From Bacteroidota bacterium (GTDB lineage Bacteria > Bacteroidota > Bacteroidia > Bacteroidales > UBA10428): a stretch of DNA of 64,000 bases. The notes under the pieces are model-generated. The model did not search any database, had not been told where the DNA came from, and worked only from the letters and a program-made list of their open reading frames with translations. Positions 1 through 11,200 of this stretch are shown here, one piece after another. Where the stretch lies: assembly GCA_016699695.1 (NCBI GenBank), contig CP065006.1:2976001-3040000 (forward strand), given 5' to 3'. Positions within the stretch are counted from its first letter, which is position 1, and each line of letters opens with the position of its first letter. Made by a program: the position numbers and the translations under genes.

Positions 1-1138
1 CGGTGCAATAGGTGCTGCTACGGGCATCGAGGTAATTGGTGGTAAAACCAACCTGGTTGTTGATTACAATGTGAATGGTTCCTCCATTGCCATAGCCTTC
101 GAGGTCCATCATTTGGGCTACCTCGTAAACTACTCCTTGCCCGGCAATAGCTGCATCGCCGTGAATGAGTATGGGTAGAAGTTTGCTTTTATCTCCGCCA
201 TATTTATGATCGACCTTTGCCCTGCAAATACCTTGGATAATGGGCCCAACCGTTTCGAGGTGGGAGGGATTGGGTGCCAGGTGAAGCGATATCTCTTTGC
301 CGTTTTCGAGCATTACTTTGTTGCTGTAACCAAGATGATATTTTACATCGCCAAGGGATATGCGGTCTTCATAAGCTTCGGCAACAAATTCCTGGAAAAT
401 ATTTTCTGCAGGTTTTTGCATGACATTGGCCAGCACATTCAGCCTTCCTCGATGGGCCATGCCAATGAGGTATTCTTGCACACCTGCATTAGACCCGCTT
501 AACATAAGGTAATGCAAAGCAGGGATAAGGGCCTCGGAGCCTTCGAGCGAAAAACGTTTCTGACCCACAAACTTTTTATGGATAAATTGTTCAAAGCCAC
601 AAGCCTGGTTTAAAAGTTGAAATATTTTCTTTTTTTCGTTGGCAGCAAATTGGGTTCTGTTTCTAGTTCCTTCAAGCTTTTTTTGAAGCCAGCCTGTTTT
701 TTCAGGATGCCGGATAAATAAAAACTCCGATCCGATTGAACTGCGGTAAGTATCGTTCAATAACTGAAGGATATCTTTCAGTGGAGCCGCCCCAATTCCA
801 ATTTCTTTCCCAGCCTGAAAAACGGTATTTAAGTCAGCTTCGGAAAGGCCATAATATTCAAGACTCAATGGAGGAAAATACTGCCGCCTTGTGCGCACTG
901 GGTTGGTTTCGGTAAAGAGATGGCCACGCCTGCGAAAGGCTTCGATAAAATTTATGACCTTAAACTCTTTGTCGATGTTGTCGGGGACTGCCTCGGTATA
1001 ATTTTTTCGTGCAAATTCAAAGCCCAGAAAAAAACTTTGCCATTCTTTATCAACCGAATCGGGATTTTGCAGGTACTGCTGGTAAAAATCGTCAATTAAT
1101 GATGGATCTAAAGCCCCTAAGAAATCGAATTTGCTCAT
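1..1138 (-). CDS. sucA: 2-oxoglutarate dehydrogenase E1 component, N-terminal part (cut by window edge)
   Basis: Thiamine-diphosphate-dependent E1 subunit of the 2-oxoglutarate dehydrogenase complex of the TCA cycle, which decarboxylates 2-oxoglutarate and passes the succinyl group to the E2 lipoyl domain. Reading the minus strand from an ATG at 1138 gives an open frame to the window edge, about 379 codons. It begins MSKFDFLGALDPSLIDDFYQQY, the short N-terminal segment that contacts E2 in this family. Further in are GMAHRGRLNVLANV (the E1 motif near the ThDP site), HLAPNPSHLE and HGDAAIAGQGVVYE, all typical of SucA. The C-terminal half lies outside the window, so nothing can be said about completeness. 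It diverges from the transhydrogenase operon across a 229-base gap in which I found no convincing promoter. Confidence 0.93.
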   Translation of the reverse strand, partial: MSKFDFLGALDPSLIDDFYQQYLQNPDSVDKEWQSFFLGFEFARKNYTEAVPDNIDKEFKVINFIEAFRRRGHLFTETNPVRTRRQYFPPLSLEYYGLSEADLNTVFQAGKEIGIGAAPLKDILQLLNDTYRSSIGSEFLFIRHPEKTGWLQKKLEGTRNRTQFAANEKKKIFQLLNQACGFEQFIHKKFVGQKRFSLEGSEALIPALHYLMLSGSNAGVQEYLIGMAHRGRLNVLANVMQKPAENIFQEFVAEAYEDRISLGDVKYHLGYSNKVMLENGKEISLHLAPNPSHLETVGPIIQGICRAKVDHKYGGDKSKLLPILIHGDAAIAGQGVVYEVAQMMDLEGYGNGGTIHIVINNQVGFTTNYLDARSSTYCT

Positions 1139-1367
1139 TACAGCGATCAGATTTTTATTTGTGTTTTGAAGATAGTATAATTGCCATGTTTTTCAATGGT
1201 TCTTGGCCAAAATAAACACTTTTAACAAAACTGCCGGCAATTTGTTTAAAAGTAAGGCGGAAACTTTCTTTGGTGCTGAACAATCCAACCAAAATCCTGT
1301 TATTGTTAACCAAAACACAGAGGATTTTTTTTGTAGTAAACTTTAATTAATCATTAATTCAATACAC

Positions 1368-2495
1368 GTGAAAATAGGTGTTTTAAAAGAAAAAGAACCA
1401 GAAAAGCGGGTGGCGCTTTTACCCGAAGCTGTGAAAGCCTTGTTGGAGCTCAAGGCAGAAGTGCTGGTGGAACGCAGTGCCGGATCAGGAGCCTTTGTAT
1501 CCGATGCGGAGTACGAAAAGGCTGGAGCACAATTAGTCAATAGAAACCAGCTTTATAAAGAGTCTGACTTAATAGTAACAATCAACCCGCCTGAGGTAAA
1601 CGAATTGAAGTCGGTCGATTCCTCAAAAATTCTGATTGGAGCCCTAAACCCCTTTCATAATAAGGCTTTGATTGATCAATTGCAAAGCTCCAAACTAACT
1701 TCCTTTAGTCTTGAGCTGGTGCCAAGAATAACCCGTGCGCAATCGATGGATATTCTTTCTTCGATGGCTACTGTGGCAGGCTACAAAGCGGTGCTCGATG
1801 CGGCCTATCAGCTGCCGCGGTTTTTTCCTATGTTTATGTCGGCTGCAGGAACCATTAAGCCGGCACGTATGCTGATATTAGGAGCCGGAGTGGCTGGCTT
1901 GCAGGCCCTTGCCATTGCACGAAAACTTGGAGCCATTGTCGAAGTTTTTGATGTGCGTTCGGCGGTGAAGGAAGAAGTACTCAGCCTAGGAGGTAAATTT
2001 GTAGAAGTGGCCGGAGCCGTCGAAGATGCCTCTGCAGGTGGATATGCCATTGAGCAAAGTGAGGATTTTAAGAAACGCCAGGCCGAACTTATTCAAACTC
2101 ATGCCCGTAATGCCGATGTCATTCTATGTACTGCCCAGATACCCGGCAAAAAAGCCCCTGTTCTGGTTACCAAAGAAACCGTAGCCGCCATGAAACCGGG
2201 TTCACTGATTATCGACCTCGCAGCTTCTACCGGTGGTAACTGCGAGCTTACCGAGTTTAATAAAGTGGTGGAGGTACACGGAGTTAAGATTATAGGCAAT
2301 TCAAATTATACCAACCAAATGGCGGTTGATGCCAGTGCCATGTTTGGCCGGAATGTAGTGAATCTGCTCAAACTATTCATTAGTGAGCAGGGCGCACTTA
2401 AGCTCGATTTTTCTGATGAAATTATCAAGGGCGCCTGCCTTACCCACGAAGGCGAACTAATGAACGAACGTGTTAAATTATCCTATAAAAACTAG
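1368..2495 (+). CDS. pntA: NAD(P) transhydrogenase subunit alpha, NAD(H)-binding part
   Basis: Soluble NAD(H)-binding domain I of the proton-translocating transhydrogenase, which reduces NADP+ with NADH at the expense of the proton gradient. The 375-residue protein starts at a GTG codon (MKIGVLKEKEPEKRVALLPE). It has an AlaDH/PNT N-terminal domain (about residues 1-135), the conserved RAQSMDILSSMA segment at 123-134, and a Rossmann fold with GAGVAG at 172-177 followed by an acidic VFDVR strand end that favours NAD. The membrane part is a separate downstream gene, so this is the split three-subunit form (alpha1, alpha2, beta) and not the fused enterobacterial PntA. The stop lies 4 bases before the start of the next gene, so they are almost certainly co-transcribed. 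Confidence 0.95.
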   Translation: MKIGVLKEKEPEKRVALLPEAVKALLELKAEVLVERSAGSGAFVSDAEYEKAGAQLVNRNQLYKESDLIVTINPPEVNELKSVDSSKILIGALNPFHNKALIDQLQSSKLTSFSLELVPRITRAQSMDILSSMATVAGYKAVLDAAYQLPRFFPMFMSAAGTIKPARMLILGAGVAGLQALAIARKLGAIVEVFDVRSAVKEEVLSLGGKFVEVAGAVEDASAGGYAIEQSEDFKKRQAELIQTHARNADVILCTAQIPGKKAPVLVTKETVAAMKPGSLIIDLAASTGGNCELTEFNKVVEVHGVKIIGNSNYTNQMAVDASAMFGRNVVNLLKLFISEQGALKLDFSDEIIKGACLTHEGELMNERVKLSYKN

Positions 2496-2499
2496 TGAG

Positions 2500-2820
2500 A
2501 TGGAACTGATACTTGAATTTTTAAAAAATTACCAGCAAGAGATATTCATTATTGCCCTGTCGGTTTTCCTCGGTATAGAGGTAATCTCGCATGTGCCCTC
2601 TGTGCTCCACACTCCTCTGATGTCTGGTGCGAATGCCATCAGCGGGGTAATTATCATTGGTGGAATCATTTTGTTGGGACATGTCGATTTAAACTCATTC
2701 AATGCAAAACTTATCTTGGGTATATCGGCAGTTTTTTTTGCCACGCTCAATGTGGCAGGTGGGTTTGTGGTTACCGACCGTATGCTCGAAATGTTTAAAA
2801 AGAAAAAACCTAAAAACTAA
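2500..2820 (+). CDS. pntAB: NAD(P) transhydrogenase subunit alpha, membrane part
   Basis: Small membrane subunit of the split transhydrogenase (alpha2, part of proton-channel domain II). The 106-residue protein starting MELILEFLKN has three to four hydrophobic segments: about residues 12-28, 40-62 and 68-90. The conserved IEVISHVPSVLHTPLMSGANAISG signature of the PNT 4TM family is present (positions 23-46 in this protein). I chose the ATG at 2500 because an in-frame ATG at 2470 would lie inside the previous gene. The gene sits 4 bases after alpha1 and 27 bases before the beta subunit, the usual order of the operon. Confidence 0.93.
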   Translation: MELILEFLKNYQQEIFIIALSVFLGIEVISHVPSVLHTPLMSGANAISGVIIIGGIILLGHVDLNSFNAKLILGISAVFFATLNVAGGFVVTDRMLEMFKKKKPKN

Positions 2821-2847
2821 GGCTACTTATTTAATTTCAACTAAAAG

Positions 2848-4254
2848 ATGAATCATAACGAAATAATACAATTGTTGCTCGAATATAGTTACCTACTTGC
2901 AGCCATTATGTTTGTAATTGGGCTTAAATTAATGAGCAAACCCGATACATCGCGTAAAGGAAACTTTTGGGCTGGTGCAGGAATGGTGCTGGCTATGCTT
3001 ACCACACTATTTTTTTACCAGAATGAACAAGGTCAATACATTCCGCTCGCGAATGCCATTCTGATTGTAGTAGTCATCTCGCTGGCTACTGTAGTTGGGT
3101 CAATCATTGCACGAAGGGTGAAAATGACTGCGATGCCGCAACTGGTATCCTTTTACAATGCTACCGGCGGACTGGCTTCTGCACTGGTATCTTTTATCGA
3201 GTTTGGCAACCCTGAGAATTCTTCGACGTTGGTCACCATACTCGGGATGGTTGTCGGAAGCATAGCCTTTAGTGGAAGCATGATTGCTTATGGAAAGCTC
3301 GATGGCAAGGTAGGCGATTGGTTTTACAAATCTCTTACCTATATCAACCTCTTGTTTCTGGCCCTCATCATAGTGGCTGTGGTACTTATTTCAATCGATC
3401 CGGCACCCTCGTCCAACATGATGGTTCTGTTCTATCTGTTGTTTGCACTTTCGCTTATTTATGGAATCAGCTTTGTAATGCCCATTGGCGGTGCCGATAT
3501 GCCTGTGGTTATTTCCCTGCTCAATTCCCTTACGGGTATTGCCGCAGCCATGGCAGGCTTTATTTATGCCAACAATGCCATGATTTTGGGTGGTATTCTG
3601 GTAGGTGCAGCCGGTACTATACTTACCATTTTGATGTGCCGTGCCATGAACCGTTCACTTATTAATGTCATAATTGGTTCTTTTGGAGGAAGTCATGCCT
3701 CTGCTGGCGATAAGGTAGCGGGCACTATGCGCGAGATATCTTTGTCCGATGCATCAGTTTTACTGAACTACACCCAAAAGGTGGTGATTGTGCCTGGTTA
3801 TGGTCTTGCTTCTGCGCAAGCCCAGCATATTTGCAGCGACCTCGACAAATTACTTAGCGACAGAGGTGTGGAAGTGAAATATGCCATCCACCCTGTGGCA
3901 GGGCGTATGCCGGGCCACATGAATGTATTACTCGCCGAAGCCGATGTGCCCTATGATAAACTGGTAGAAATGGACGACATCAATCCCGTGCTACCCCAGA
4001 CGGATGTGGTAATTGTGATTGGTGCCAACGATGTGGTAAATCCTGCCGCCCTTGACGACCCCTCCAGTCCGATTTATGGGATGCCCATTATCAAAGCCCA
4101 CGAAGCCCGCAACATTATTGTGATGAAACGGGGAATGGGAAAAGGCTATGCTGCCATCGAAAATTATCTTTTCTACAACGATAAAACCCGTATGCTTTTT
4201 GGTAATGCCAAGGAGACGCTGCAAAAACTTGTAAGCGAGATAAAGAATTTATAG
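2848..4254 (+). CDS. pntB: NAD(P) transhydrogenase subunit beta
   Basis: Membrane and NADP(H)-binding subunit of the proton-translocating transhydrogenase. The 468-residue protein begins with about nine hydrophobic segments (residues about 10-285) forming the rest of domain II. The C-terminal NADP(H)-binding domain III follows, with VVIVPGYGLA near residues 311-320, the HPVAGRMPGHMNVLLAEA segment, and GANDVVNPAA near 391-400. All are diagnostic of PntB. Length is normal for the family. It is the last gene of a three-gene operon and is followed within 15 bases by a strong hairpin terminator. The complex should supply NADPH for biosynthesis or redox defence. Confidence 0.95.
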   Translation: MNHNEIIQLLLEYSYLLAAIMFVIGLKLMSKPDTSRKGNFWAGAGMVLAMLTTLFFYQNEQGQYIPLANAILIVVVISLATVVGSIIARRVKMTAMPQLVSFYNATGGLASALVSFIEFGNPENSSTLVTILGMVVGSIAFSGSMIAYGKLDGKVGDWFYKSLTYINLLFLALIIVAVVLISIDPAPSSNMMVLFYLLFALSLIYGISFVMPIGGADMPVVISLLNSLTGIAAAMAGFIYANNAMILGGILVGAAGTILTILMCRAMNRSLINVIIGSFGGSHASAGDKVAGTMREISLSDASVLLNYTQKVVIVPGYGLASAQAQHICSDLDKLLSDRGVEVKYAIHPVAGRMPGHMNVLLAEADVPYDKLVEMDDINPVLPQTDVVIVIGANDVVNPAALDDPSSPIYGMPIIKAHEARNIIVMKRGMGKGYAAIENYLFYNDKTRMLFGNAKETLQKLVSEIKNL

Positions 4255-4268
4255 TTTTAGCATACAAC

Positions 4269-4310
4269 AAAAAAGAGCGTGCCCCAAATCTTGAGGCGCG
4301 CTCTTTTTTA
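4269..4310. terminator. Bidirectional intrinsic terminator
   Basis: A 14-bp stem (AAAAAGAGCGTGCC pairing with GGCGCGCTCTTTTT, one G-U) encloses an 11-base loop. It has an A-run on the left arm and a T-run on the right, so it can work in both directions. It lies between the converging pntB and the DUF4382-type lipoprotein gene and should end both transcripts. Confidence 0.9.
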
Positions 4311-4323
4311 TGGTTTCTAAGTC

Positions 4324-5109
4324 TTATTCTTCTGCTGACAAAGTAATGGTTCCCAGTTCGGTAACCATTCCATTACTTACCACCACATTCGTAAGTGTGG
4401 TATCGCTCCAACCCGAATCGGCATCAATGGCCACCTGGTAGTTTCCTGCAGTTAGTCCACCAATAAAAAACAATCCTGTAGAATCGGTAAAGGTACTTGC
4501 ACTATCGGCATTGATAATGGCAGTTATTACGGCATGCACCGAATTGGCCAGATTTCCTCTGATGGCTCCGTCCTGGGCTTCGAGATAGGCCCTGATTACC
4601 GGCTTAAGGTTATAGTTTCCTGAGTTTCCGGCTTTCACAACCGATTTCGAAGCGTCGAAATCGAGCAAAAGCTTGTAGGTAATACCAGCCTCAAGCGTAT
4701 CGTGTACATTGATTTTTAAGCCCGATTGCTGTGCACTGGGTGTATTCAGGGCTATTGTGTCGCCATCGATGACCACCGAGTTGTTCTCTCCTAAAACCAG
4801 CCTTATCTGACCAATCTTGCCTGCATCCACTTCCGAAATTGCTATCAGGGTGTCAATTCCTCCTGTAAGCTCAAGAAGGTTGTAAATTCCGGTTTGCACA
4901 TTGCCAAGGCTTACCCATCCTTCTTCGTCTTCTGAATGGTTAATGCGCACGTCGATTACTTCAATCAACACCGCATCGTATTCGGCTGGTGAATCGGTAA
5001 GGCTCACTTGAAGGGTAGCTTTTCCAGCTCCATTATCATCATTCTCTTTGTCGCAAGATAGGGCAAAAACAGTAATTGCCACGAGCATTAAGAATATTGA
5101 ATTTTTCAT
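4324..5109 (-). CDS. DUF4382-type lipoprotein with carboxypeptidase-regulatory-like C-terminus
   Basis: Probable surface or periplasmic lipoprotein of unknown function, 261 residues. The N-terminus is a lipoprotein signal with cysteine at position 19 (VFALSCDK). Residues about 30-175 match what I know of the DUF4382 family: LQVSLTDSPAEYDAV near the start, then LLELTGGIDTLIA, IRLVLGENNSVV, TPSAQQSGLKI and LLLDFDASKSV in order. The last 70 residues (DGAIRGNLA ... GLFFIGGLTAGNYQVAIDA) look like a small Ig-type carboxypeptidase regulatory domain. It stands alone and converges on the transhydrogenase operon. The family assignment is by remembered sequence pattern; the biological role is unknown. 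Confidence 0.8.
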   Translation of the reverse strand: MKNSIFLMLVAITVFALSCDKENDDNGAGKATLQVSLTDSPAEYDAVLIEVIDVRINHSEDEEGWVSLGNVQTGIYNLLELTGGIDTLIAISEVDAGKIGQIRLVLGENNSVVIDGDTIALNTPSAQQSGLKINVHDTLEAGITYKLLLDFDASKSVVKAGNSGNYNLKPVIRAYLEAQDGAIRGNLANSVHAVITAIINADSASTFTDSTGLFFIGGLTAGNYQVAIDADSGWSDTTLTNVVVSNGMVTELGTITLSAEE

Positions 5110-5290
5110 GATTTAAAATTTGTTTGAAAGGTACAAAAAAATAGCAGTAACAAGGACTTGTGTTCCAAATTATTAGTATGTTAGTATTTAGTATTTTAAT
5201 AATATTCAGTTTAAAAATGTTTTTCGGAAATTTAGAAACTTTTCTTTCCCGACTGTGTATAAAGGAACAGCCTTTAAAAGCTTAGTGTGT

Positions 5291-8200
5291 ATGACATATT
5301 TTCAATCGATTAAAAGGATAGTTTCCCTGAGTTTATTTATTTTTTTATGGACCTTTTCAGCCTATGGGCAGGATACCACTTGGTACACACTGGCTTCGGG
5401 CAACTGGGACGACCCCACAATCTGGACACTTGACCCCTCGGGTTCGCTGCCCAAAAATCCGGGCAATTATACTCCTACCACTGCGGTTACAGGTACCAGC
5501 CATCGGGTGGTGGTCAATTCGGGGCACAATGTGCTGGTTACTACCAATAGTAAAAACAATGCCCGACTTACTGTGAACGGTCGAATTGAATTAAATGCTA
5601 CCACCGGACATAGTTTTGGCGAAATTCGGGGTGGTGGTAAAATTGTGCTCAAGGCCGATAACTTTCCGGCTGGAGATGCGAGCCATTTTGTTTCTGCTGG
5701 TCTTGGACAGGGAACTGTGGTGTTCGACTCGGCCAACTATACCTTGTCTGCTGCCCGTACTTTCTATGATGTAGAAATAGAACTCGACAATCCTACCGAT
5801 TCCGTCATTCTTTTAAATAATTATACCATCAATGGCAATTTGTCGCTCGTTCAGGGACGGCTTAAAATCAACAACAACCTATCAACTGCACTGCTCGACC
5901 TGAATGTGGCAGGCAATGTAACAGTTTCTGCCGATGCTTCCATTGGCGTAGGCACCGGAAATGCCTATGATGGGGCACAGAATTATAACAACCGTTTTCA
6001 CGATTTTTACATCGGGGGCGATTTTGTGAGTTATGGAGCAGTGAGATTAACCAACCAAACAGTGCCCGATTACTTAAACCAGACAACCACAGGGGCTGTA
6101 ACCCTTCATTTTACAGGAGCAGCCGACAATTACTTTAAAGTGTACAATACTACCGACGTGTACAACTTGCATGTAAACAAGGGCACCGACAAAACTTATG
6201 AGCTTTCTCTTTATGTGCACAATAAAGCTTATTTTGCTCTGTTCGGGCCCAATTCAGCCGCTTATACTCGCACCGTGGCACATCCGCAACACGACAAAGC
6301 CTTGTGGGTGCAGGCAGGCACTTTACGTCTAAAGGGCGAGATTGTGATACCCTCTCTTTCTGAAGGGGGCAATGATTGGTCGATTGGTGCCAATGCGGCC
6401 CTGGTACTCGATGGCGAAAATGTGCAGGTTTACACTACTGCCCAGACAGGATTTTCATGGACTGGCTTTTCTCATACGCAACCTTTGAATATTGATGTAA
6501 ATACTGGTAACCAGGGAGTTTCGGTCTATGGCGACCTGGTGGTTGAGAATGGTTTCTTTTCTACGGCTAACAGTGCCGGCCTCATCTATCGCCCCGAAGC
6601 TGCAGGTTCGGTACAAATCAGCGGAGGCGAAATCTCTATTTCGCAACTCCGGTTATCGGGTGCAGCCGGCACAGGTTATTACAGCTATGTGCAATCGGGG
6701 GGTATTTTCAGGGCCCGGGCCAATGGAGAAATTTCCGGTACAGCAGCCCTTTTCAGCCTGAATGACCCGAATATGTATTTTAGCATGTCGGGTGGTCAGC
6801 TTTTTGCCCAGGCACAAACCGGGTATGTTTATGGGGCTATCGATATTCAATGTGCCGAAGGGAATTATTATGTTACAGGGGGCGAGGTGATTTGCGATGT
6901 AGGTGCTTCTACGGAAGTGTATATCATTCCCACGGTGTACAACTTTACTATTACCAATGCCACTACGGTGGTGCAATACAGTCCGCTTAAGGTGCTGAAC
7001 GATTTATCTGTTGATGGGACGTCAACATTTTCCGCAAATTCCTTTGATCTTTTTATAGGGGGTGATTTTATTTTTTCTGATGGGGCAACTTTTAACCATG
7101 GTAATAATACAACCTATTTTACAGGAGCCGGAAACTCTCTGATAAATATCCTTAATACAACTACACCATCTGATCTTGTTTTCTATAATTTAACCATAGA
7201 GAAAGATAAAGTTAATCCTTCTGGTTTCTATACAACCCAGCTATCCAGTTCAGGTCGTTCCGAACTTGCTGGAGCTGCTGCAAATACAGCTTTAACTGTC
7301 TTGAATAATATCAAAATAACAAGGGGAAGCCTGAATACCTATCGATATACTCTTGCTTTGAATGGAGATATTGAAATAGTGGATGGCGAAATTATTGCTG
7401 ACGCCGCTTCGCCTGGCAGAATTGAACTTACCGGTGGATCTTCTCAACATATATTAAGTGGATCTGCTTTAAAGGAACAAAGTTTTGGCCACATAGAACT
7501 CGATGATGCAAATGGAGCAATTCTTCAGAGCGATATTAATTGTGCCAATGTAACTTTAACCAATGGGATGTTTGTGCTCGATATTTATAATCTGACTGTA
7601 ATCGGCACTATATCAGGATATTCTGCAACAAGATACTTTCAGACAGCCGGTAATGCATCAGACAAAGGACTAACCGTATCATTTTCACTCACAGGAAATT
7701 ATGGAGCAAATACCCTTGTTGCAACAATACCTGTTGGTTCACCAACAGGATATTCCCGTGCAGAAATATTCATCGATGGTTATAATTTTGGGGCAACTTC
7801 ATATTCAGGAACTGTAAGAGTAACACCAGTAAATTCAATTCACCCAGGTGCTCCTGCTGGGGCATTAGCTTATTATTGGGTATCAGAACAATCTGGCTTT
7901 GATGCTGTTCCTGTTGGGGAAGTTATTTACCGTTTTTATCTTCCAACCGGACTTACAAAGGCAGGTCCACATAGAGATCATGGTTTGATTGGCAGCGAAT
8001 GGTATAGAACAGATGTCGAAGGTCCAAATAATATTGTACGATTCAATCACACAAGCTTTGGCTTTGTAGATGGTGAGTTTACCAGTGGAAATGCCGGACA
8101 GTTTAATAACCGAAGGACCTTATATAGTGTAGGTCCCCAATGGATTGTTGGTACCGCTGCTATGAACTGGCACGCTCAATCGACGTGGTCGCTCACTTCA

Positions 8201-11200
8201 CATGATGGGCCACCTCTAAGTGGAGGAGGGCCGGGAGGGGCACTTCCGGGTGCAACGGATGTTTGTGTTGTTGGAAGGGGACATCGAATAAATGCCACCT
8301 CAGCAGGTTTCACTATTGGTCGGCTAGAGTTTGTGCATGATACAACTTCAGGGGCTAATGGTTTTGAAGATATACCACGGGTTCAAATTAATGGAAACTT
8401 TAACTTTGGTTTTGGAAAAGTAGTTGGTACTGGAATGTTCACTCAATGGTGGGGTAATGCAAATAATCCAACAGTAACAGGTGATTTTGGTGAATTCGCA
8501 GACCAAAAATATAGCTGGTACCTATTTGTTGCGGAAAACGATAATGTGGTGATGCCTACTAGTCAGGTTATATTTCCAAACCTGGCAACCGAAACTAATA
8601 CTGCAGGCTTTCGTTTGATATTTCCGCAGGATATTTATGTCAAATACAACCTAAATCCACGAGGTAACTCCATTTTATTGTTGAACAGCGGTGCAGCTGG
8701 CGATATCAGTGTTGCAGGTAACTGTTATATTGGTGATTGGGGTGATGCAAAAATACAGTTTCCTACCTCAGGTGTAAATCGTATACTTTCAATCGAAGGC
8801 GATCTTGATTTTACTAAGTCGGCTGCAGCTTATGTGCCAACAAGTTATCGCGAGGTGCAGGTTGTAAATACTACTCCAACAAGCCTAGAACATCAGTTAA
8901 TAGTTTTTGGCGATATTATACAAGGAGTTGGTGTGCTTGATTTGTATAATGGAACCGGAACTGCCAATAATGCAGTATTAACTTTAAACGGTGAAGAAAA
9001 TAGCACTTTTAGCAAAACTGGTGTACCTGCTACAGACCTTTATCGCTTGGTTATAGAAAAACTTGTCGGGTATTCCTTTACATTCAATAACGACTTTCGA
9101 TTACTGGGACCCACAAACGGGGGTTCAAAGGCCTTGGAGCTAATTAGTGGTGACCTAATTATATTAGGTTCAGGTACCGATATTACTCTTACAAGCGGAG
9201 GAGCTGAATTTGCCATCCCTTCAACCAGCAGTCTCACGGTACAAAATGCTACCGTGCGTGCCTCGGGAACCAATACGGGTATTTTTCTCGATGGTCTGAT
9301 GCGTGTGGGCGATAACAGCCAGTGGTTGCTCAACGGGGGATCGAACAACTACATCCGGTATTCAGCCTCCGGGTCGGCCAGCATTCAGATCGACCAGGGT
9401 ACCCTACGTGTGGGTTCGCAAATACGCCGCAATACCATTACCGACGATGGAATCCTGACCTTTGCACAGAACCATGCCAATTCAACGGTGGTGATAGGCG
9501 AAACCAATGCCCCCGAAAACCGTCGCGGATTGTTGGAGGTGCTGAACACAGGCAGTAGTTTTACTCAGGCTGCAGGAGCTAACATTACCATTGTAAGGGC
9601 ACAGACAGCCCCAGCAGCTCCGGCCTTGTACCTCGATCCGACTAACACAACAATTGGTATCGGCGCTACCATTACCTTTGGAAATGCCACCACCCCTGCC
9701 GCACAGAGCATGAGAATTTATTCAGTGCCTGCGCTTCAGAATTTAGTAGTGAATAACAGCAGCGGAAACAATCCAACAGTAATTCAGAACATTGTTCCAC
9801 TCACTCTTTTGGGCGATCTCACCATTCAGTCGGGGGCTACTTTTAATGCCAACGGTTTAAATCTTATTCTCGGCGGAAACCTCTATAACAGCGGTAATTT
9901 TGTACCTGCCGGAAATACAACTTTTTTCAGTGGTATTAGTAACCAGCGTATTGTGGGCAATACTTCATTTTATAACCTCACCAAAACCAGTTCCACCGAA
10001 CTCTGGCTAGCCCTGCGGAATGCAGCCATTACGGTTACCAACACCTTCGATATACAGGCAGGTAGCCTGCGCGATAGTTCGAACACGGTTACCCTACTGG
10101 GCGACTGTAACTTCGATGGTACCCACCTGCATGGTGCCCAGGGCGGAGAAGGTATTTACTTTAATGGCACTACCGAGCAGGATCTGACCGGTTCTGGTGT
10201 ATTTGGAAAGATTACCGTGAATAACCCCGCGGGTGTATTTTTACCTCTGGGGAATAACTTTACGGTTACTGACACCCTTAAGCTTAGCTCAGGCGTGTTT
10301 GCCATTGGTCGTAACCTGCTTACACTCACGGTAAATGCGGTAATCGAAGAGGACAACCCGTTTTCTGCTACCAACATGATTCAGACCAATGTGTCGTTTA
10401 CCGATTATGGAGTGCGTAAATACCTGCCTTCGGGAGCTCGCACTTTTGTTTACCCTATTGGTTCGGGTGGAAAATATACTCCGGTAACGTTCGATATCAG
10501 TGCCAATGCGAGTGCAACAGGTTATATTACTGTAAAGGCTGCCGATGAACTGCACCCAAGCATTCAGGAAGACAGTGAAGCCCCAAGCCCCGAAATTGTC
10601 GATGCCGATAATGTCTTGCAATACCATTGGGTTTTAAGGGCCCAGGATATTACAGGATTCAGTGCTACAGCCTATTTTAATTACGAACCCGGCGATGTTG
10701 AGGTGACTGCACCTTATGACGTTTACGACTATATCACCGCCCGCCTGTTAAACGACGGTTCGGGAAACTGGAACAAATTCGACGATGTGGACAAGGTGGA
10801 TGAAATCAACGAGTGGCTGGTATTCGATTTTACAGGTGTTGATGACAATCAGATCAGCGGTGATTATACTGCTGGTGTCGATGGTTCATCATTTAATGGA
10901 GCCATTCCCGACCAGGTACCTGCCTACGAGACCAATACCTCTGGCACCTGGCCTACCGGAACGATCTGGACCCCCAATGTAGCCGGTGGTCCGCGTGGAG
11001 CCATTACACGTATCAATGCTACTCATACGGTAAATACTCCATCTAATTTTGTTTCATCTTATTCAACTGCTGTGTTTGGCAGGGTGGAGGTAAACCTTAC
11101 CTACGGGCATCGTTTTGGAGAAGTAACCGGAACAGGTTCCATCTATACCCAAAATGGTAGCATTCCTGCCGGGGTATATGATCAATTCTTTTCGGCAGCA

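Noticed and set aside
1139..1367. Promoter boxes in the sucA/pntA divergent gap
   Set aside because: Candidates such as TATTTTGG and TAAACTTTAA do not keep the TAnnTTTG spacing and have no matching -33 element.
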